A stretch of 53,443 nt of DNA from an uncultured Bacteroidales bacterium. GTDB taxonomy: Bacteria; Bacteroidota; Bacteroidia; Bacteroidales; P3. The DNA lies in contig CAJUFX010000001.1 in assembly GCA_910586395.1 (NCBI GenBank), positions 533,251-586,693 on the forward strand, read 5' to 3'. Below, in pieces: positions 47,577-53,443 of the stretch. Position numbers and translations under genes: made by a program. How positions within the stretch are numbered: the first letter of the stretch is position 1; each line of letters begins with the position of its first letter. The notes under the pieces were generated by a model. That model did not search any database, was not told where the DNA came from, and saw nothing but the letters and a program-made list of their open reading frames with translations.

Positions 47577-50500
47577 CTACAACGTCCGCTTCACCTCGGT
47601 CTGTTCGTAGCCCTCGATGATGTCGCCCACCTTGATGTCGTTGAAGTTCTCGATGTTCAGACCGCAGTCCTGACCCACCATGACTTCCTTGACATCGTCC
47701 TTGAAACGGCGGAGCGAACCCAACTTGCCGGTATAGGCCACGATGCCGTCGCGGATAATCCGCACCTTGGTGTTGCGCGTCAGGCGGCCGTCCAATACGA
47801 GACAGCCGGCTACGCTGCCCACCTTGCTGATCTTGAAGACCTCGCGCACCTCAAGGTTCGCCACGATCTTCTCTTGAATTTCAGGCGAGAGCATCCCTTC
47901 GATGGCGTCTTTGAGTTCGTTGATGGCATCGTAGATGATGGAGTAAAGCCGGATGTCGATCTGCTCGCTCTCGGCCAGTTTGCGCGCCGCCAGAGACGGA
48001 CGCACCTGGAAGCCGATGATGATGGCGTTGGAGGCCGAAGCCAACAGGATATCGCTTTCGGTAATCTGCCCCACCGACTTGTGGATGACGTTGACCTGTA
48101 CTTCCTCCGTGGAGAGTTTGAGCAAGGAGTCGGACAAGGCTTCAATCGAACCGTCCACGTCACCCTTGACGATGACGTTGAGTTCCTTGAAGTCGCCGAT
48201 GGCGATACGGCGTCCGATTTCGTCGAGCGTGATATGCTTCTGCGTCCGCAAGCCTTGTTCGCGTTGCAACTGCAAACGACGGTTGGCGATGTCCTTGGCT
48301 TCCTTCTCGTCCTTGGTTACGTTGAACGTATCGCCGGCCTGCGGCGCGCCGTTCAAGCCCAGCAACAACACCGGCGTGGACGGGCCGGCTTTCTTGACCG
48401 GCTGGTTGCGCTCGTTGTACATGGCCTTGACACGACCGCAGGTCGAACCCGCGATAATCGGGTCACCGATGGAAACGCTGCCGTCCTGTACCAGAATCTT
48501 GGCCACATAACCGCGCCCCTTGTCCAAGGACGACTCCACGACCGTACCCTTGCCGCGGCGGTGCGGATTGGCTTTGAGTTCAAGCATCTCGGCCTCCAAC
48601 AGCACCTTTTCCAACAGGGCATCCACATTCAGCCCCTTCTTGGCCGAAATATCCTGGCTTTGGTATTTGCCGCCCCACTCTTCGACGAGCAGGTTCATGT
48701 CGGCCAGTTCCGTCTTGATCTTGTCCGGGTCGGCCTGCGGCTTATCGATTTTATTGATTGCAAATACAATGGGAACACCGGCCGCCTGCGCGTGGTTGAT
48801 GGCTTCCACCGTCTGCGGCATGACCTTGTCGTCGGCCGCCACGACGATAATCGCGATGTCGGTAATCTTGGCACCACGGGCACGCATGGCCGTAAAGGCT
48901 TCGTGACCCGGCGTATCGAGGAACGTAATCTTCTTGCCGTTTTCCAGCTGCACCTCGTAGGCCCCGATATGCTGCGTGATGCCGCCGGCCTCGCCCGCGA
49001 TAACGTTCGACTTACGGATGTAGTCGAGCAAGGAGGTCTTACCGTGGTCAACGTGCCCCATGACCGTGACGATGGGCGTACGCGGTTCCTCTTCGCCCAC
49101 CGCGTCGTCATCGTCCTGATGTTCGAGTTCGTCGAGCACCTCGGCATCGACAAATTCGACGCTGTAGCCGTATTCCTCGGCCAAAAGCGAAATCGGGTCG
49201 GCCGTCAGACGCTGGTTGATGGAAACGAACAGCCCCAACGACATACAGGTGGAGATGATGTCGGTGACCGGCACGTTCATCATCGTGGCCAACTCGTTTA
49301 CCGTCACGAATTCGGTCACTTTGAGCACGCGCTGTTCCTGCATCATCCTTTCCTGTTCCTCCTCCATGTGCTGGCTGATGTTGTGCCGCTTCTCGCGGCG
49401 GTGCTTGGAGGCCTTCGACTTGCCGAGCGGCGAGAGACGCGCCAAGGTGTCTTTCAGCGTCTTTTCCACTTCCTGCTCGTCGATCTGAACGTGGGCGTTC
49501 TTGTTGTTCTTTTTCTTCTTGTTCTTGTTACCGGCATTGTTGTTGCCGTTGTTCGCGTTGTTGTTCGGGCGACCGCCGCCGGCATTCATGACCGTCGCGC
49601 CGGTCTGCTTCTCGCCCACGCGCTGCCGCTTCTTCTTGCCGCCGTTGTTGCCTCCGTCGCGGGAGGAGGCTACGGGCTTGGGACGACGTTCGAACTGTCC
49701 GAGGTCTATCTTCTCGCCCGTCAGGCGCGGCCCGCTGAGCGTGACCTTGGCCGTGGGGATGAAGTTGTCGGGCCGCGCCTCGGCGGCCGGCGCACCCGCT
49801 GCAGGTTCGACCGCCGGCTTGGCGGCCTCCGCGACAGCCGGTGCGGAAGTCTCGCCCGCGGGCACCGCGGCTTCGGTTTCCGGAACAACCGGTTTTTCCG
49901 CGCCGCCGGCCGCCGGAGCCTCCTCCCGCGTACGGACCTCGACACGTTCCGCCGCCCGTTCTTTCCGTCGCTTCGCCGACAGTTCGCTCAAATCAATCTT
50001 GCCGACCACTTTCAAAGCGCCCGGCGTTTTATCTTCCGCGGCAGCCTTGCTTTCAGCAGGCACCTCAACCGCACGGACCGTTACCGGCACCTCGGGTTCC
50101 GCCACCGGTGCGGCCACAGGTTCTTCCACCGATTCGGCGCGAGGGGCTTCCGCCGCCTTTTCCGCCTCGACGGGGGCGGCTTCGACTTTCGGGTCCGGTT
50201 CTTCGACCGCCTTTTTGGCCGTCGTTTTCTTAACCGCCTTCGGCGTCTCAACCGCTTCTTCCTCCGCCGGCGCTACCGCAGGTTCTTCCGCCGCCTTGCG
50301 CGTCGTCTTCTTGGCGGCCGGCGCCACCGCACTTGCCGCGACCTCGGCCACCGCCTCAGCCACCGGAGCTTCCGCCTCAGCCGATCTAGCCGCCTTGACC
50401 GTCTTGGCCGGTTTCTTGGCCGGGCCCTCCAACGACACCTTCTTGATGCGGAGTTCCTCATCTTCGGTCTCCATCGCCGACTGCGCCGGCGCGGCCGCGT

Positions 50501-50759
50501 TTTTCACGTCTTCCACCGTGATCGGCGCCTTTTTCTTGCCTAATCCCAAATCGATGTTCTCCGCTTCCTGCCGTACCGCCTTATCGCTTTGGTATTCTTT
50601 AGCCAAAAGGGCATATTGTTCCGCGGTAAGCTTGGAATTGGGATTGGAGTCAATTTCATGACCCTTTTTCGCCAGGAATTCAATAACGGTCTGAACGCCT
50701 ATATTAAATTCCTTAGCGGCTTTGGAAAGCCTTACAGCGGTTTTTGTTTCTTCTGCCAT
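47577..50759 (-). CDS. infB: translation initiation factor IF-2
   Basis: The start MAEETKTAVRLSKAAKEFNI at 50759 is the conserved IF-2 N-domain; the frame extends to 50822 without a conserved segment. The 1060 residues comprise the N-domain (1-60) and a very long Ala/Glu/Lys/Pro-rich linker (about 70-330). A basic Asn/Lys-rich stretch (about 395-430) follows, then a second IF2-N domain (about 470-540) and the GTPase domain with GHVDHGKT (568-575), DTPGHEAFTAM and NKIDK. Domains II, III and IV end in the fMet-tRNA-binding C2 domain. IF-2 brings initiator tRNA to the 30S subunit. It is the last gene of the operon. Confidence 0.97.
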   Translation of the reverse strand: MAEETKTAVRLSKAAKEFNIGVQTVIEFLAKKGHEIDSNPNSKLTAEQYALLAKEYQSDKAVRQEAENIDLGLGKKKAPITVEDVKNAAAPAQSAMETEDEELRIKKVSLEGPAKKPAKTVKAARSAEAEAPVAEAVAEVAASAVAPAAKKTTRKAAEEPAVAPAEEEAVETPKAVKKTTAKKAVEEPDPKVEAAPVEAEKAAEAPRAESVEEPVAAPVAEPEVPVTVRAVEVPAESKAAAEDKTPGALKVVGKIDLSELSAKRRKERAAERVEVRTREEAPAAGGAEKPVVPETEAAVPAGETSAPAVAEAAKPAVEPAAGAPAAEARPDNFIPTAKVTLSGPRLTGEKIDLGQFERRPKPVASSRDGGNNGGKKKRQRVGEKQTGATVMNAGGGRPNNNANNGNNNAGNKNKKKKNNKNAHVQIDEQEVEKTLKDTLARLSPLGKSKASKHRREKRHNISQHMEEEQERMMQEQRVLKVTEFVTVNELATMMNVPVTDIISTCMSLGLFVSINQRLTADPISLLAEEYGYSVEFVDAEVLDELEHQDDDDAVGEEEPRTPIVTVMGHVDHGKTSLLDYIRKSNVIAGEAGGITQHIGAYEVQLENGKKITFLDTPGHEAFTAMRARGAKITDIAIIVVAADDKVMPQTVEAINHAQAAGVPIVFAINKIDKPQADPDKIKTELADMNLLVEEWGGKYQSQDISAKKGLNVDALLEKVLLEAEMLELKANPHRRGKGTVVESSLDKGRGYVAKILVQDGSVSIGDPIIAGSTCGRVKAMYNERNQPVKKAGPSTPVLLLGLNGAPQAGDTFNVTKDEKEAKDIANRRLQLQREQGLRTQKHITLDEIGRRIAIGDFKELNVIVKGDVDGSIEALSDSLLKLSTEEVQVNVIHKSVGQITESDILLASASNAIIIGFQVRPSLAARKLAESEQIDIRLYSIIYDAINELKDAIEGMLSPEIQEKIVANLEVREVFKISKVGSVAGCLVLDGRLTRNTKVRIIRDGIVAYTGKLGSLRRFKDDVKEVMVGQDCGLNIENFNDIKVGDIIEGYEQTEVKRTL

Positions 50760-50895
50760 AAATTCTATGTGCTTTTGATCGCTTGTTTCTCGTTTGGCGA
50801 CCGCTTCGCCGGCCGGTGGCACGCCACACGGTCCAGGCCGGGCGGGTCAGACCCGATTCAAACCAAGCCGGTTCCCATAACCGGCACGCTTCCGT

Positions 50896-52140
50896 TTATT
50901 CTTCGAACTCGGCGCGCAGAATCTGCAAGACCTCCGCCACCGTTTCCTCTTCCAAATCGGTCCGTTTCACCAACTCCTCCTGTCCGATGTTCAGCGCATC
51001 CTTAGCCGTATCGCAACCGATGGCTTTGAGTTGATCGATAATCCACTGTTCGATTTCGTCGCTGAATTCCTGCAGATCGACGTCGTCTTCGGCGCCGTCG
51101 GCCTCGCGGTAAACGTCTATCTCGTATTCCGACAGACGGCCGGCTAACTTGATGTTGCTGCCGCCCTTGCCGATGGCCAACGAAACCTGGTCGGCCTTCA
51201 TATAGACTTCGGCGCGTTTCTCGTCTTCGTGTATCGTGATCGAGGAAACGCGGGCCGGACTCAGCGCGCGCGTAATCAACAGTTCGGGGTTCAGCGTCCA
51301 GTTGATGACGTCGATGTTCTCGTTGCGCAACTCCCGGACGATGCCGTGGATACGCGAACCCTTCATGCCGACGCAGGCGCCGACCGGATCGATGCGGTCG
51401 TCGTAGGATTCCACCGCCACTTTGGCGCGTTCGCCCGGTTCACGCACGATGCGTTTGATCGTGATGAGGCCGTCGAACACTTCGGGCACTTCCTGTTCGA
51501 ACAGACGTTCGAGGAAGACCGGACTCGTCCGCGAAAGGATGACGACCGGCACGTTGTTGCGCACATCGACCTTCAGCACCACGGCGCGCAACGTATCGCC
51601 CTTGCGGTAGAAGTCGGCCGGAATCTGCTCGCTCTTGGGCAACACGAGCTCGATGCCGTTGTCGTCCAACAGCAACGTTTCTTTCTTCCAGATTTGGTAA
51701 ACCTCGCCCGTGATGATGTCGCCGATACGTTCCTTATACCGCTTGTAGATAATGTTGTTTTCGTATTCTTGAATCTTGGAAACCAACGTCTGACGGATGT
51801 TGAGGATTTCGCGGCGACCGAAATCCTTGAGGAAAATCTGCTGCGAGACCTCCTCGCCCACCTCGAAGTCGGGCTCTATCTTGATGGCGTCCGAATAACG
51901 GATCTGCAGCGTATCGTCCGTAAACTCGGCGTCATCGACAATCGTCAGGTTACGCCAAATCTCCAAGTCGCCCTTATCGATATTGACGATAATGTCTATA
52001 TTCTCGTCCGAGCCGTACTTCTTCAGCAAAGTACTTTTGAAAACTTCTTCCAAAATACGCATCATCGTTTCCCGGTCAATGCTCTTGAGATCCTTGAACT
52101 CGGAGAAACTATCCACCAGATTGATGTTTTCGTTTGCCAT
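50896..52140 (-). CDS. nusA: transcription termination/antitermination factor NusA
   Basis: A 414-residue protein. It has an N-terminal RNA-polymerase-binding domain (1-130, FKDLKSIDRETMMRILEEVF), an S1 domain (about 135-200, GDIITGEVYQIWKKETLLL), KH1 with DPVGACVGMKGSRIHGIV (about 250-267) and KH2 with VSLAIGKGGSNIKLAGRL (about 315-332). A short C-terminal helical part recalls a single helix-hairpin-helix repeat. NusA controls pausing, termination and antitermination. It sits in the classical rimP-nusA-infB order; the gap to infB is about 135 bases without a visible promoter. Confidence 0.97.
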   Translation of the reverse strand: MANENINLVDSFSEFKDLKSIDRETMMRILEEVFKSTLLKKYGSDENIDIIVNIDKGDLEIWRNLTIVDDAEFTDDTLQIRYSDAIKIEPDFEVGEEVSQQIFLKDFGRREILNIRQTLVSKIQEYENNIIYKRYKERIGDIITGEVYQIWKKETLLLDDNGIELVLPKSEQIPADFYRKGDTLRAVVLKVDVRNNVPVVILSRTSPVFLERLFEQEVPEVFDGLITIKRIVREPGERAKVAVESYDDRIDPVGACVGMKGSRIHGIVRELRNENIDVINWTLNPELLITRALSPARVSSITIHEDEKRAEVYMKADQVSLAIGKGGSNIKLAGRLSEYEIDVYREADGAEDDVDLQEFSDEIEQWIIDQLKAIGCDTAKDALNIGQEELVKRTDLEEETVAEVLQILRAEFEE

Positions 52141-52250
52141 TGTTGTTTTTGCTTTGTCGTTTATGGTTTGTATGTTTTATTATCGTTGTCTGCAAGGCGT
52201 ATTCCGGGCCGCCTGCCGCCGCTTATCCGTCGTTTCCGCGGTATGCCGCG

Positions 52251-52784
52251 CTAAAAGACGATTTCGATACGCGCCTCCTTGATTTGGCCGTAAGTAAAAT
52301 TCCGGTCAAGGTTTTCCGTTGCGGGTGAACCGACGCCGGCCGCGGCCTTGTCCGCCTCGGCCGAAGCCGCCTTTTTCCGGCGTCCCTTGGGCGGATCGCA
52401 ATGCAGCGTCACGCCCGTTTCGTCCGCCGAAACAATCGTGCCTTTCCACGTGTTGTTCTCGCGGTCAATCAGTTTGAGCCGCCGGCCAATCTGCTTGCGG
52501 TACTGCCGCGCCATTTTGAGCGGCCGGTCCAACCCCGCCGACGAAACCTCTATCTCGAAGTCCTCTTGGTCGCGGTCCAGCCCGCCTTCGATATGGCGGC
52601 TGATCGGCACGCAGTCGTCTATCGTCACGCCTGTTTCGGCGTCAATGAAGACGCGGATGACGTTGCGCGGCGAAACAATCGTGTCCACCTCGAACAGGTC
52701 GGCCGCCGCGCCCGCCGCCACACGAGCCTCGTTGCGCTGCGCCAGCGCCTCTTCCAACAAATCGTGTATCTTGTCTTTGTTCAT
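52251..52784 (-). CDS. rimP: ribosome maturation factor RimP
   Basis: ATG 52784-52782 (MNKDKIHDLLEEALAQ) gives 177 residues. The N-domain contains NVIRVFIDAETGVTIDDCVP and the hallmark DFEIEVSSAGLDRPLK (about 83-98), and the Sm-like C-domain has GRRLKLIDRENNTWKGTIVS. An Ala/Lys-rich insertion (KGRRKKAASAEADKAAAGVG, about 136-155) splits the C-terminal domain, which is unusual. RimP is needed for 30S maturation. It is the first gene of the operon, 110 bases before nusA. Confidence 0.93.
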   Translation of the reverse strand: MNKDKIHDLLEEALAQRNEARVAAGAAADLFEVDTIVSPRNVIRVFIDAETGVTIDDCVPISRHIEGGLDRDQEDFEIEVSSAGLDRPLKMARQYRKQIGRRLKLIDRENNTWKGTIVSADETGVTLHCDPPKGRRKKAASAEADKAAAGVGSPATENLDRNFTYGQIKEARIEIVF

Positions 52785-52855
52785 TGCTCTTTCAATAAGC
52801 CCCCCGCGGCGAACATCGTCCGTGTCATGCACTGCGAATCAGCCGCGAAAGCAAC

Positions 52856-52876
52856 AAAAAAGGGGCTGCACGCCCC
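52856..52876 (-). terminator. terminator-like hairpin in the rimP leader (possible attenuator)
   Basis: On the minus strand GGGGC-GTGCA-GCCCC is followed directly by six T. It lies between the operon promoter and the rimP start. A terminator here would make expression of nusA depend on readthrough. The leader 52785-52943 holds no gene. Confidence 0.6.
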
Positions 52877-52943
52877 CTCTCATCTCTAAAACCTAAAATC
52901 CACCGCCTCATCCGTCCGCTTGGCGTCCCCGCCAAAACCGATG

Positions 52944-52975
52944 CAAAGATAGTTCATTTTCATAATTTTTCCAAA
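52944..52975 (-). promoter_or_regulatory. promoter of the rimP-nusA-infB operon
   Basis: On the minus strand TTTG (52975-52972), a spacer of exactly 20 bases and TATCTTTG (52951-52944). A full match to the Bacteroidota consensus. The further gap to 53147 shows nothing recognisable. Confidence 0.85.
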
Positions 52976-53147
52976 TTGCCTATTTCGACACCCCTAAAAT
53001 CAAAACAGACCGCGTTGCCGGCACACCTCCCGAGCACCGTCCAACGCCCTATAAATCCCGTCCGGCGGCACAGGGTTGGCGACCGGACGGGAGATGTGGT
53101 TTCGGCGTGTTTTTGCAACGCTTGTGTTTGGCGTGTCGCATTTGATT

Positions 53148-53443
53148 TCAGCGTGTCGCTTTGAGGCATTTCAGGCGGCAGGCCGTGCCGTTGGCGGCCG
53201 TGATTTCGATGAAGTAGAGGCCGGCGGGGTGGTCGGACAAACTGATTTCAAAGCATCCGTCTGTAAAAACGCCGCTCTGCAAGGTTTTGCCGGCCGCATC
53301 GACAAGCCGCCAGCGGCCCTCGCGCCAAGCCCCGTCCGCCGAGGCCTCGCAGACCGCCCGCACGCTCTCAGTGGCCGGCTGCGGGGATAGCCGCCAAAAG
53401 GCCGCCGGATTTTCCAAGGATGTCTCCACCGCCGCGTTGTCGC
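53148..53443 (-). CDS. type IX secretion C-terminal sorting domain of a partial gene (runs off right edge)
   Basis: About 98 codons are open from the window edge to TGA 53150-53148. The peptide has the features of a type A sorting domain: SLENPAAFWRLSPQPATESV at the start (the L.P.P pattern), a middle GRWRLVDAAGKTLQSGVF, and the end HPAGLYFIEITAANGTACRL with a basic C terminus. The cargo part lies beyond the window, so the function is unknown. The protein should be exported across the outer membrane by the type IX system, like the SprB-repeat protein. Confidence 0.75.
   Translation of the reverse strand, partial: DNAAVETSLENPAAFWRLSPQPATESVRAVCEASADGAWREGRWRLVDAAGKTLQSGVFTDGCFEISLSDHPAGLYFIEITAANGTACRLKCLKATR

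Noticed and set aside
47874..50543. 889-codon open frame on the plus strand
   Set aside because: It is the antisense of infB, including the low-complexity linker.

Overview
The window looks like a chromosomal segment of a fairly GC-rich member of the Bacteroidales (phylum Bacteroidota). The evidence is: promoters of the type TTTG-N20-TAnnTTTG, type IX secretion C-terminal sorting domains, a SprB-repeat giant protein, DUF4290, GH3-family and DivIC-like genes in typical Bacteroidota form, and a MurA carrying Asp where most bacteria have the fosfomycin-sensitive Cys. I cannot name a genus.

Layout. 1-3760: the end of a leftward operon of a contractile-tailed (Mu-like) phage or tailocin: spanin-like membrane protein, sheath, tube, tail-assembly chaperone with a clear -1 frameshift site, and a tape measure protein built of 11-residue repeats that runs off the left edge. 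No head genes are visible upstream of the sheath. 3796-4514: an AT-rich MNT/HEPN toxin-antitoxin pair. 4592-10883: mutS2, an M16 peptidase, tRNA-Leu(CAA), and a YciH/SUI1-like factor. 11034-19922: a 2446-residue secreted SprB-repeat protein with a sorting domain, followed by a secreted fibronectin-type-III protein. 19934-25314: acyltransferase, DUF819 membrane protein, C_GCAxxG_C_C protein, an orphan FkbO/Hyg5/XanB2-like chorismatase homologue, and tgt. 25622-34854: housekeeping genes in the forward direction (glycosyltransferase, LptF/G, GH3, DivIC, priA, DUF4290, murA).

34855-41860 is a mosaic accessory island immediately 3' of murA. It holds one intact AAA ATPase of the DUF234 type, a truncated one and an intact DUF4143 ATPase, an intact HigBA-like module and a decayed second antitoxin, an ORF6N fragment, a small secreted protein and a 3'-end copy of it, and a TRL-like lipoprotein. 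These genes are stitched together by imperfect direct repeats: extra copies of the murA 3' end, a 79-bp repeat flanking the first ATPase, a 32-bp tandem array, a ~125-bp repeat at which the second ATPase is truncated, and three 23-bp-spaced repeats that resemble the ends of IS21-like elements. No transposase or integrase is visible. This is the most unusual part of the window.

41860-53443: cytochrome c assembly genes (ResB/CcsB and CcsA) with a triheme cytochrome c peroxidase, which probably needs them; a YefM/YoeB toxin-antitoxin pair; tilS; a MITE-like element; and the rimP-nusA-infB operon, with a promoter and a terminator-like hairpin in its leader. At the right edge lies the C-terminal end of another type IX secretion cargo protein.
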